From contig NZ_SCUT01000045.1 of assembly GCF_004297265.1 (NCBI RefSeq), positions 186,001-250,000 of the forward strand: a DNA stretch of 64,000 bases. The letters run 5' to 3'. The notes under the pieces were generated by a model. It ran no database searches, had not been told where the DNA came from, and saw only the letters and a list, made by a program, of their open reading frames with translations. Position 1 is the first letter of the stretch, and each line of letters begins with the position of its first letter. Shown here in pieces: positions 35,553 to 42,747 of this stretch. The translations under genes were made by a program, and so were the position numbers. The stretch is from Reyranella sp. Lineage in GTDB: Bacteria > Pseudomonadota > Alphaproteobacteria > Reyranellales > Reyranellaceae.

Positions 35553-36296
35553 ATGATCGAACGCGAGCTTGATATCGCCACGCAAGATGGCGTCCTGAAC
35601 ACCTATACGGTACGGCCCGACGATGGCGGGCCGCTACCGGTCGTCATCATGCTGATGGATGCGCCGGGCGTGCGCGAAGGCCTGCGCGAGATCTGCCGGC
35701 GGATCTCGCAGTCCGGCTACTACGTGCTGCTGCCCAATCTCTACTATCGCTCGACGCGCGAATTCGTCTGCGGCCCGACCCGCAACCATCCCGACGGTGA
35801 GGCCAACCTGAAGCGCATGTTCGGCCTGATGGAGTCGATCTCAAACGCGAAAGTCGCGGCGGACACGGGCGCCGTGCTCGACGTGCTGCCGACCCTGCCC
35901 GACGCCAAGCCCGGCAAGGTGGGGCTGGTCGGCTACTGCATGAGCGGCGCCTTCGTCACGGCGGCCGCCGCGGCGCATCCAGATCGCATCGGCTGCTTCG
36001 CGTCCTATTACGGAACGCGCCTGATCACCGACAAGCCCGACTCGCCGCACCTGATGCTGGGCGACATCACCGCCGAGGGCTATTACGCCTTCGCCGAACA
36101 CGACACCTACGTGCCGCTCTCGGACGTCGCCAAGTTCGAGCGGCTGCTGGCCGCCGCGCCGTTCCCGTCGAGGGTCGAGACCGAGGCGGGCACGCACCAC
36201 GGCTATGCCTTCTCCGACCGCGGCAACCTGCACGAGGCCGCTCGCGAGAAACACTACGAGCGCATGCTGGCGCTGTTCCGCCGGCACCTGAGTTAG
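35553..36296 (+). CDS. Dienelactone hydrolase family protein
   Basis: A 247-residue alpha/beta hydrolase of the dienelactone hydrolase family. The nucleophile is Cys, C129 in VGYCMSGA, with D184 (AEHDTYVP) and H215/H216 (THHGYAF) completing the triad. The start at 35553 is the first ATG that does not run through the divergent promoter. It precedes a maleylacetate-reductase-like gene on the same strand (127 bp later), the usual companion in chloroaromatic or hydroxyquinol degradation, where the hydrolase makes maleylacetate; no ring-cleavage dioxygenase lies beside them. Palindrome E4 separates the two. Confidence 0.88.
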   Translation: MIERELDIATQDGVLNTYTVRPDDGGPLPVVIMLMDAPGVREGLREICRRISQSGYYVLLPNLYYRSTREFVCGPTRNHPDGEANLKRMFGLMESISNAKVAADTGAVLDVLPTLPDAKPGKVGLVGYCMSGAFVTAAAAAHPDRIGCFASYYGTRLITDKPDSPHLMLGDITAEGYYAFAEHDTYVPLSDVAKFERLLAAAPFPSRVETEAGTHHGYAFSDRGNLHEAAREKHYERMLALFRRHLS

Positions 36297-36304
36297 CCGC
36301 ACCA

Positions 36305-36408
36305 CCTCACCCTGAGGAGCGGCCACCGGCCGCGTCTCGAAGGGTGGGCTACAGTCTTGTCGTTGCCCATCCTTCGAGACGGCGCTGGCGCGCCTCCTCA
36401 GGATGAGG
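36305..36408. repeat. Long imperfect palindrome E4 (CCTCA...CTCGAAGG type)
   Basis: Left arm 36305-36349 and right arm 36365-36408 are complementary over about 44 bp with a few mismatches and a 15-nt loop. Each arm contains CCTGAGGAG or its complement and TCTCGAAGG, a pattern I recall from dispersed repeats in many alphaproteobacterial genomes. It lies between two genes of the same direction; its right end (GAGGATGGAGGAG) overlaps the ribosome-binding site of the next gene. Confidence 0.8.
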
Positions 36409-36423
36409 ATGGAGGAGTTGAAC

Positions 36424-37599
36424 ATGCTGAGCGGTATCCACGGGCACCAGGACATCGAGCGCGTCGTCTACGGCAAGCCGGCGGGCGCGGCCCTGCGTGC
36501 CGAGGCCGAGCGGCTGGGCGCGAAGAGGGTGTTCATCACCACGTCGAAGTCGGTGGCGCAGAGCGCGCTGCTGGCGTCGGCGATCGATGGTCTCGGCGAG
36601 CTGCATGCGGGCACCTATGCCGGCATCACGGCACATTCGCCGCGACCCTGCGTGGTCGAAGGTGCGGAAATGGCGCGCAAGGCCGGCGCCGACCTGATCG
36701 TCGCCGTGGGCGGCGGCTCGGTGATCGATGCCACCAAGACCATCCTGATCGCGCTGTGGCAGAACGTGACGACCGTCGATCAGCTCGACGCCTACCGCGC
36801 CGGCAAGCCCAGGGAGGGCGCGGCGCCGCCGTCGGAGGCCATCAAGCCGCCGGCCGACGCGATCCGCATGATCGCCGTGCCGACGACGCTCTCGGCCGCG
36901 GAGTTCAATGCCTTTGCCGGCATCTCCGACCCGCGCAAGGGCATCAAGGAAAGCTTCGGCCATCGGCTGATCGTGCCGCGGGTCATCGTGCTCGATCCTG
37001 CGGCCACGCTGGCGACGCCAATGGACCTCATGCTCTCGACCGGCCTGAAAGCTGTCGACCATGCGGTCGAGCGGCTTTGTTCGCAGCAGGCCCATCCCTT
37101 CGTGCTGGGTACCGCCACCGAGGCACTGAAGCTGCTCGCCCGCGCGCTGCCGGCGCACAAGGCGAACCCGGACGACATGGCGACGCGGCTCGACCTCCAG
37201 TTCGGCATGTGGCTGTCGATCGGCGCCGGCACCTCGGGCGTCGGCGTGGGGGCGAGCCACGGGATCGGCCACGTGCTGGGCGCCGCCTGCCATGTGCCGC
37301 ACGGCCATACGTCCTGCGTGATGCTGCCGTCGGTGCTGCGCTGGAACCTGCCGGCCAATGCGGAGCGCCAGAAGCGGGTGGGCGAGGCGTTCGGCAAGCC
37401 CGATGCGGCGGCGGGAGATCTCGTGGAAGAACTGGTGAAGTCGCTCGGTCTGCCTGGACGCCTCTCGGACGTGGGCGTTGGCAAGGATCGCTTCCGCGAA
37501 ATCGCCGAGAAGTCGATGCACGACCGGGCGGTGCTGAACAATCCGCGCCCCATCAAGGGACCGGAGCAGGTCATGGAGATCCTCGAACTCGCGGCCTGA
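36424..37599 (+). CDS. Iron-containing alcohol dehydrogenase family, maleylacetate reductase-like
   Basis: A 391-residue NAD(P)H-dependent reductase with a dinucleotide-binding AVGGGSVIDATK near residue 100 and the family's C-terminal VGASHGIGHVLG and HVPHGHTSC. In metal-dependent relatives an Asp four residues before the first His is a metal ligand; here the segment GLKAVDHAVE has Lys at that place, in line with the metal-independent maleylacetate reductase branch. Start 36424 has GGAGGAG 6 bp upstream; an ATG at 36403 lies within palindrome E4. Maleylacetate to 3-oxoadipate is the expected reaction, next to a dienelactone hydrolase. Confidence 0.87.
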   Translation: MLSGIHGHQDIERVVYGKPAGAALRAEAERLGAKRVFITTSKSVAQSALLASAIDGLGELHAGTYAGITAHSPRPCVVEGAEMARKAGADLIVAVGGGSVIDATKTILIALWQNVTTVDQLDAYRAGKPREGAAPPSEAIKPPADAIRMIAVPTTLSAAEFNAFAGISDPRKGIKESFGHRLIVPRVIVLDPAATLATPMDLMLSTGLKAVDHAVERLCSQQAHPFVLGTATEALKLLARALPAHKANPDDMATRLDLQFGMWLSIGAGTSGVGVGASHGIGHVLGAACHVPHGHTSCVMLPSVLRWNLPANAERQKRVGEAFGKPDAAAGDLVEELVKSLGLPGRLSDVGVGKDRFREIAEKSMHDRAVLNNPRPIKGPEQVMEILELAA

Positions 37600-37700
37600 A
37601 GTCGACATGACCCCATGAATTCTTCTCGTGAGCCCGCGGGGTGGCAAGCGGCTAAAGCCACACGACCTAAGGGGAGCAAACGCTAGTCACGGGTGAAACC

Positions 37701-38555
37701 ATGGTCGACGTTCGAATTGCCGAATCCGCCGCTGTGCGCCTGCCGCTCGCCGGCTGGGTGGATGCGCCGGTGAACTATCTGGCCGATCTCAGCATCAAGC
37801 CGGTGACCTACAACCCGCCGCACGGCACGGGCCTGCCGCGTCGCGACGGCAACTATCGCGACTTCACGGTGCGCATCCACGACGCCCGTCCGATCACGCG
37901 CGATCTCTCGCTCGACCGCCAGGCCTTCATCCTGACGCGCCACGATACCCACGTGCGCGATTTCTACGACGAAGAGGAAGTCCGCACGAAGTACCATGCC
38001 GAGGTCGAGGCGCTGATCAAGCGCGAGACCGGCGCGTCGAAGGTGGTGGTATTCGACCATACGGTGCGCACCGCCGACCGTGCCGTCGAGCGCGGCCTGC
38101 GGACGCCCGTGCGCAGCGTGCACAACGACTACACGGAGAAGTCCGGGCCGCAGCGGGTACGAGACCTCCTGCCGCCCGAGGAGGCCGGACGGCGGCTGAA
38201 GAAGCGCTTCGCCGAGTACAACGTCTGGCGCAACATCGATCACGAGCCGATCGAGATGGCGCCCCTCGGGTTCGTCGATTCGGAGAGCATCGCGCCGCGC
38301 GACCTCGCGGTCTGCGACCTCGTCTATGCCGACCGCACCGGCGAAATCTACCAGGGCGTCTACAACGCCGATCACCGCTGGTTCTATTTCCCGAAGATGA
38401 CGCGGGACGAGGCGATCCTCATCAAGTGCTACGACTCGCTGAAGGACGGTCGTGCGCGCTTCTCGCTGCATTCCGCCTTCGACGATCCGACCTCGCCGGC
38501 CAATCCGCGGCCGAGGCAGAGCATCGAAGCGCGCGCGTTCGCATTCTTTGATTAA
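37701..38555 (+). CDS. CmcJ/NvfI family oxidoreductase (putative Fe(II)/2OG oxygenase)
   Basis: A 284-residue paralogue of the gene at 9312. The putative ligands are H141 and D143 in SVHNDYTEKSGPQRV and H225 in NADHRWFYFPKM, in the same order and spacing, followed by a C-terminal PRPRQSIEARAFAF segment with a candidate 2-oxoglutarate Arg. QRVRDLLPPEE is shared with the paralogue. The start at 37701 is weakly supported (GGGTGA upstream). It stands between the maleylacetate-reductase-like gene and a convergent hydrolase. A role in oxidation of an aromatic or fatty compound is possible but not shown. Confidence 0.8.
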   Translation: MVDVRIAESAAVRLPLAGWVDAPVNYLADLSIKPVTYNPPHGTGLPRRDGNYRDFTVRIHDARPITRDLSLDRQAFILTRHDTHVRDFYDEEEVRTKYHAEVEALIKRETGASKVVVFDHTVRTADRAVERGLRTPVRSVHNDYTEKSGPQRVRDLLPPEEAGRRLKKRFAEYNVWRNIDHEPIEMAPLGFVDSESIAPRDLAVCDLVYADRTGEIYQGVYNADHRWFYFPKMTRDEAILIKCYDSLKDGRARFSLHSAFDDPTSPANPRPRQSIEARAFAFFD

Positions 38556-38588
38556 GTGCGCAATTGGAGCCGTGCGGGCTCCCGCGCC

Positions 38589-39341
38589 TCAGAAGGCGCT
38601 GCCGCCCGCCGGCGTGTCTGAACGCGCCGCCGCAATCGTCTCCAGATGCTCGACCAGTTCCTCGGGATTGCTGAAGAACGGCGAGTGGCCGCATTCCAGG
38701 CGAAGCACCTTGCAGGGCGTCGACTTCACCATCGTGCGCTGCAGGTTGATGCGGATGGCGTGGTCGAGCGTGCATTCGATGTACCAGCGCGGCACCGAGC
38801 CGAAGCGCTCCTCCGTAAGCGTCACCGGCGTCGTCGAAATGGCGAGTGGCTGCGGCCGCAGGCGCTCCATCGCCTTGTAACGGTCCTCCGGCGAGACGTC
38901 GGCGTAGAACAGGCTCGGCAGCTTGTCGCGCGCGAAGGTGTAGGTCTTGCCGTCGGGACTGACCTGCCGCGAGAGCCGGAACATGGCGTCCGGTTCGAGT
39001 GAGGTCATGTCCCTGCCGGTCTTGCCCGAGGTCGGCAGCAGCGCGCAGACATAGACCAGCGCCTTGATCTTGCGCCGCCGCGCCTCGGCGAGCTGGCTGA
39101 TCGTGACGCCGCCCAGCGAATGGCCGACCAGGATGACCTGCTCTTCCATCTTGTCGAGGAGGCGCGCCAGCTTCTCGACATTGTCGGCGAGCGTGACGTT
39201 GGCCGGTGGCGTCTGGTCCTTGCCGAGACCCGGCAGGTCGGGGGCGCAGACCTTGTGCCCGGCCGCTTCCAGCAGCGGCACGACCTTCTCCCAGCACCAG
39301 CCGCCGGTGCAGGCCCCATGGACCAACAGGAACGTCGCCAC
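38589..39341 (-). CDS. Alpha/beta fold hydrolase (esterase/hydroxynitrile lyase-like)
   Basis: A 250-residue hydrolase. FLLVHGACTGGWCWEKV at the N-terminus (oxyanion loop), the nucleophile elbow VGHSLGGV placing Ser75, an Asp in the CTLDHAIR segment and a late His in LECGHSPFFSNPEEL form the triad. It resembles plant methyl-salicylate esterase/HNL-type and bacterial homologues that act on small esters or lactones. It starts 3 bp after the SDR at 39345, so the two are co-transcribed. Confidence 0.88.
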   Translation of the reverse strand: MATFLLVHGACTGGWCWEKVVPLLEAAGHKVCAPDLPGLGKDQTPPANVTLADNVEKLARLLDKMEEQVILVGHSLGGVTISQLAEARRRKIKALVYVCALLPTSGKTGRDMTSLEPDAMFRLSRQVSPDGKTYTFARDKLPSLFYADVSPEDRYKAMERLRPQPLAISTTPVTLTEERFGSVPRWYIECTLDHAIRINLQRTMVKSTPCKVLRLECGHSPFFSNPEELVEHLETIAAARSDTPAGGSAF

Positions 39342-39344
39342 GGG

Positions 39345-40199
39345 CTAGGCCTTTCCGACGACGGTGCGCGCGCCAGGGGCGGGCACGAAGAAGTCGGGCA
39401 TCAGCGGCGTGCCGGGCGAAACAGCGTACTTGTCGAAATCCGTCACGCCCTCGGCGGTCAGCACCTCGTCGTCGATGAAGAAGTTGCCGGTGCAGTCGCG
39501 CGCCGGCCGGGTGAAGATCGCATGGGCGGCATCGGCCATGATCTCGGGCTTGCGGCACTGCTTCATGCCCTCGTCGCCGCCCAGGATGTTCTGGATCGCC
39601 GCGGTGGCAATGGCGGTGCGCGGCCACAGGCAGTTGAAGGCCACGCCCTTGTCGCGGAACTCCTCGGCCATGGACCAGGCGAACACCGACATGCCGTACT
39701 TGGCCAGCGTATAGGCCGCGTGATTGGCGAACCACTTCACGTCGAAGTCGAGCGGCGGCGAGAGGTTCAGCACGTGCGGATTGGCGGCCTTCAGGAGGTG
39801 CGGGATGCACTTCTGCGAGACCATGAAGGTGCCGCGCGCATTGATCTGGTGCATCAGGTCGTAGCGCTTCATCGGCGTCGCGAGCGTGCCGGTCAGGCTG
39901 ATGGCGCTGGCATTGTTCACCAGGATGTCGATGCCGCCGAACTTCGCGACGGTATCGGCCACGGCCTTTTCGACGCTCTGCTCGTCGCGGATGTCGCAGG
40001 CCAGCGGCAGCGCCCTGCCGCCGGCTCGTTCGATCTCCTCCGCGGCGGTGAAGATCGTGCCGGGCAGGCGCGGGTCAGGCTTCACCGTCTTCGCGGCAAT
40101 GGCGATGTTGGCGCCGTCGCGTGCGGCCCGCAGTGCGATGGCCAGTCCGATGCCCCGGCTTCCGCCGGTCACGAACAGGGTTTTGTTACCCAAGCTCAT
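39345..40199 (-). CDS. SDR family oxidoreductase, HSDL2-like
   Basis: A 284-residue SDR matching the hydroxysteroid dehydrogenase-like 2 (HSDL2) group: TGGSRGIGLAIALRAARDGA at the start, a long IAAKTVKPDPRLPGTIF insert near residue 35, VNNASAI near 95, LNLSPPL for the Ser region, YTLAK as the active pair, and the RTAIATAAIQNILGG loop. HSDL2-type proteins are peroxisomal in eukaryotes and presumed to act on fatty acyl substrates. Its stop is 3 bp from the hydrolase gene. Confidence 0.9.
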   Translation of the reverse strand: MSLGNKTLFVTGGSRGIGLAIALRAARDGANIAIAAKTVKPDPRLPGTIFTAAEEIERAGGRALPLACDIRDEQSVEKAVADTVAKFGGIDILVNNASAISLTGTLATPMKRYDLMHQINARGTFMVSQKCIPHLLKAANPHVLNLSPPLDFDVKWFANHAAYTLAKYGMSVFAWSMAEEFRDKGVAFNCLWPRTAIATAAIQNILGGDEGMKQCRKPEIMADAAHAIFTRPARDCTGNFFIDDEVLTAEGVTDFDKYAVSPGTPLMPDFFVPAPGARTVVGKA

Positions 40200-40280
40200 G
40201 GCGTCCCCAAGAAATCTTCGGGCTCTATAGCCGGGCCGGGGTAGGGGCGGCTAGTGTCGCGGCACTCAGGGGAGGCATGC

Positions 40281-41723
40281 ATGAATCCGTGCTTCGAAAC
40301 GGCGACCCGACTTGCACGCGCCATACGAAATGGACGGTTGAGTTCGGCCGAGGTGACGAAGGCGCATCTCGACCGGATCGCTCGTGTGAACGGACCGCTC
40401 AACGCGCTGGTGCTGGTCGACGAGGCCGGCGCGATGAAGGCTGCACGGGCGGCCGATCGGGCGCGCAGCCAGAAGAAGCCGCTGGGGCCGCTGCACGGCG
40501 TGCCCATCACCATCAAGGAAGCGTTCGACGTTGCCGGCCTCAAGACGACCTCCAGCCATCCGCCGCTGAAGGACAATGTCGCGACCGAAGATGCAAGCCT
40601 CGTCGCTCGTTTGCGCGCGGCCGGCGCCGTCATCCTGGGCAAGACCAATGTGCCGGAACTCTGCGCGGACTTTCAGACGGACAGCCCGATCTTTGGCACC
40701 ACCATCAATCCCTGGGACGAACGCCGCACGGCGGGCGGCTCCACCGGTGGAGGCGGCGTCGCGGTGGCGGCCCGCCTGTCGCCGCTGGAACTGGGCAGCG
40801 ACATCGGCGGTTCGGTGCGCAATCCGGCTCACTACAACGGTATCTTCTCGCTGAAGGCCACGGAGTGGCGCGTGCCGGGGCACGGGCATGTGCCCGACCT
40901 GCCGGGGCAGACCCGCAGCACGCGCTACATGGGCACGTTCGGCCCGCTGGCGCGCTCGGTCGACGATCTCGACGCGGCGCTGCGCATCATCGCGGGGCCG
41001 GACGGCTACGAGGTCGAGGCTGCACCCGTGCCGCTCGGGCCCACGCCCAAGCTGGCTGCCACGGACCTGCGCATCGCGGTCCTGACCAGCAACCCGCTGG
41101 TGCCGGTCTCGGCCGATACGGCGTCGGTGGTGCAGGCGACCGCGAAGCTCCTGGCCGGGGCCGGCGCAAAGGTGAAGCCGGCCGAGCCGGAGGGATTGGA
41201 CTGGCAGCAGGGCTGGGACGACTGGTCGGACCTGTTCCAGTACATGATCATCAATGAGCAGCCGCTCGCCGAACGCGAGCGGCATTTCGACAAGCTCAAG
41301 TCGGCCGATCCGACGGCGCGGTCGGTCGCGCGCGCGGCGCGGCTCAGCATGGCGCAGTTCTTCGCCGTGCTCGACCGGCGCGACCGCCTTGCGCGCCAGT
41401 GTGAGTCCTTCCTCGACGACTACGATGCCTGGCTGATGCCGGTGATGCCGGATGCAGCCTTCATCCGGCAGTCGCAGAAGCTGCCGCTCAAGGTCGACGG
41501 CGTCGACCATCCCTATTTCTTTGCCGGCACCAGTTACAACTTCCTGGCCAACCTGACGGGGCAGCCGTCCATCGTGCTGCCCTGCGGTTTCTCGAAGGAG
41601 GGCCTGCCGATCGGCCTGCAACTCACCGGCAAACGCTGGGGTGAAGCGAAGCTTCTCGGCGTCGGGAAGGTGCTGGAGAAGCTCCTGCCACCCTGCCCGA
41701 TGCCGCCTTCCCTGGCGTCCTGA
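40281..41723 (+). CDS. Amidase (amidase-signature family)
   Basis: A 480-residue hydrolase of the amidase-signature family. The Ser-cisSer-Lys triad is visible: K79 in ITIKE, cis-Ser S154 in GGSTGG, and the nucleophile S178 in SDIGGSVRNPA, spaced 24 apart as in FAAH. The usual second Ser of GGSSGG is Thr here, which is not catalytic. The start at 40281 has AGGGGAGG 5 bp upstream. It may cleave an aliphatic or aryl amide. Convergent with the Bug receptor gene 9 bp away; divergent from the SDR upstream. Confidence 0.92.
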   Translation: MNPCFETATRLARAIRNGRLSSAEVTKAHLDRIARVNGPLNALVLVDEAGAMKAARAADRARSQKKPLGPLHGVPITIKEAFDVAGLKTTSSHPPLKDNVATEDASLVARLRAAGAVILGKTNVPELCADFQTDSPIFGTTINPWDERRTAGGSTGGGGVAVAARLSPLELGSDIGGSVRNPAHYNGIFSLKATEWRVPGHGHVPDLPGQTRSTRYMGTFGPLARSVDDLDAALRIIAGPDGYEVEAAPVPLGPTPKLAATDLRIAVLTSNPLVPVSADTASVVQATAKLLAGAGAKVKPAEPEGLDWQQGWDDWSDLFQYMIINEQPLAERERHFDKLKSADPTARSVARAARLSMAQFFAVLDRRDRLARQCESFLDDYDAWLMPVMPDAAFIRQSQKLPLKVDGVDHPYFFAGTSYNFLANLTGQPSIVLPCGFSKEGLPIGLQLTGKRWGEAKLLGVGKVLEKLLPPCPMPPSLAS

Positions 41724-41732
41724 GAGGGCGGC

Positions 41733-42704
41733 TCACTCCACCTTCACGCCGGCCTTGTCGATGATCGGCTTCCATTTGGCGAACTCCGCCTTCTGGTAGG
41801 TGCCGAAAGCATCCGCCTTCATCTGCTCCGGCGTCGGGATATCCTGGCCGAGATTCTCTAGCTTGCCGCGGATCTCCGGATCCTGCAGGGCCTTGACCGC
41901 GGCGGCGTTGAGCTTGTCGATGATCTCCTTCGGGGTTCCCTTTGGCGCCCAAAGCCCGTGCCAGATCGCGACCTCGATGCCGGGGAAGCCCGCTTCGGCG
42001 GTCGTCGGGATGTCCGGCGCCGCGGCGGTGCGCTGCTTGGCGGTGACGGCGTAGACCTTGAGCTTTCCGGCGCGGATGTGCGGCAGCGAGTTCGACGACT
42101 GGTCGATCATGACCTGGATCTGGTTGGCGATCAGGTCCTGGACGGCCGGACCGGTGCCGCGATAGGGCACAAGCTGGTAGTTGGTGCCGGTCACGGCGAA
42201 GAAGGCGAGCGCGCCGATATGCGAGCCCGAACCCAGGCCCGCCGTGCCTCCCGAGATCTTGTCGGCGTTCGCCTTGAGATAGGCGACCAGTTCCTTGAGG
42301 TCCTTGGCCGGGACCTGGTTCGAGGTCACGACCAGCAGCGGATTGGACGGCAGCAGCGCGACCGGTTCGAGATCGTTGATCAGGTCGTAGTTCAGGTTCC
42401 TGTAGATCGCGCCGTTCACGACGTTGGTGCCGAGATGGCCGATGCCGATCGTGTAGCCGTCGGGCGTGGAGCGGGCGAGCTTGCCCATGGCGATCGAGCC
42501 CGCCGCGCCGGTGACATTGTCGATGACGAACTGCTGGCCGAGTTCCTTGGCCATGCGCTCGCCGACGATTCGCGCCATCACGTCGGTCGGACCGCCGGCC
42601 GCGAAGGGCACGATGAGGTTGATGGGCTTGTTGGGATAGGCCTGGCCGAAGGCGGGGCCGGCAGCGGCCACCGCGAGCAAGGCGAGAGCAACTCTACGCA
42701 GCAT
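41733..42704 (-). CDS. Bug-family tripartite tricarboxylate transporter receptor
   Basis: A 323-residue periplasmic receptor with a Sec signal ending at AFGQ (about residue 21), then LIVPFAAGGPTDVMAR, DNVTGAAGSIAMG, PDGYTIGIG, QLVPYRGTGPAV and IPTTAEAGFPGIE. It lies 43 bp downstream of the biotin carboxylase gene on the same strand, so it may be the last gene of the atu-like operon. Its SD GGGAGGA (6 bp before the ATG) lies in the stem of an 8-bp hairpin (42711-42739) that could control translation. Confidence 0.92.
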   Translation of the reverse strand: MLRRVALALLAVAAAGPAFGQAYPNKPINLIVPFAAGGPTDVMARIVGERMAKELGQQFVIDNVTGAAGSIAMGKLARSTPDGYTIGIGHLGTNVVNGAIYRNLNYDLINDLEPVALLPSNPLLVVTSNQVPAKDLKELVAYLKANADKISGGTAGLGSGSHIGALAFFAVTGTNYQLVPYRGTGPAVQDLIANQIQVMIDQSSNSLPHIRAGKLKVYAVTAKQRTAAAPDIPTTAEAGFPGIEVAIWHGLWAPKGTPKEIIDKLNAAAVKALQDPEIRGKLENLGQDIPTPEQMKADAFGTYQKAEFAKWKPIIDKAGVKVE

Positions 42705-42710
42705 GGCAAT

Positions 42711-42739
42711 TCCTCCCAGAACTTCTCTTGTTGGGAGGA
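42711..42739 (-). promoter_or_regulatory. Hairpin sequestering the Bug receptor's ribosome-binding site
   Basis: On the minus strand TCCTCCCA (42739-42732) is an exact complement of TGGGAGGA (42718-42711), separated by a 13-nt loop; the second arm contains the whole SD sequence GGGAGGA of the receptor gene, 6 bp from its ATG. Folding would hide the SD. There is no U-tract, so it is not a terminator. It would allow separate translational control of the receptor at the end of the acyl-CoA operon. Confidence 0.55.
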
Positions 42740-42747
42740 GCCTAGCG

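Noticed and set aside
36305..36423. ATG at 36403 as the start of the maleylacetate-reductase-like gene
   Set aside because: It lies in the palindrome arm with no ribosome-binding site; 36424 has GGAGGAG 6 bp upstream.
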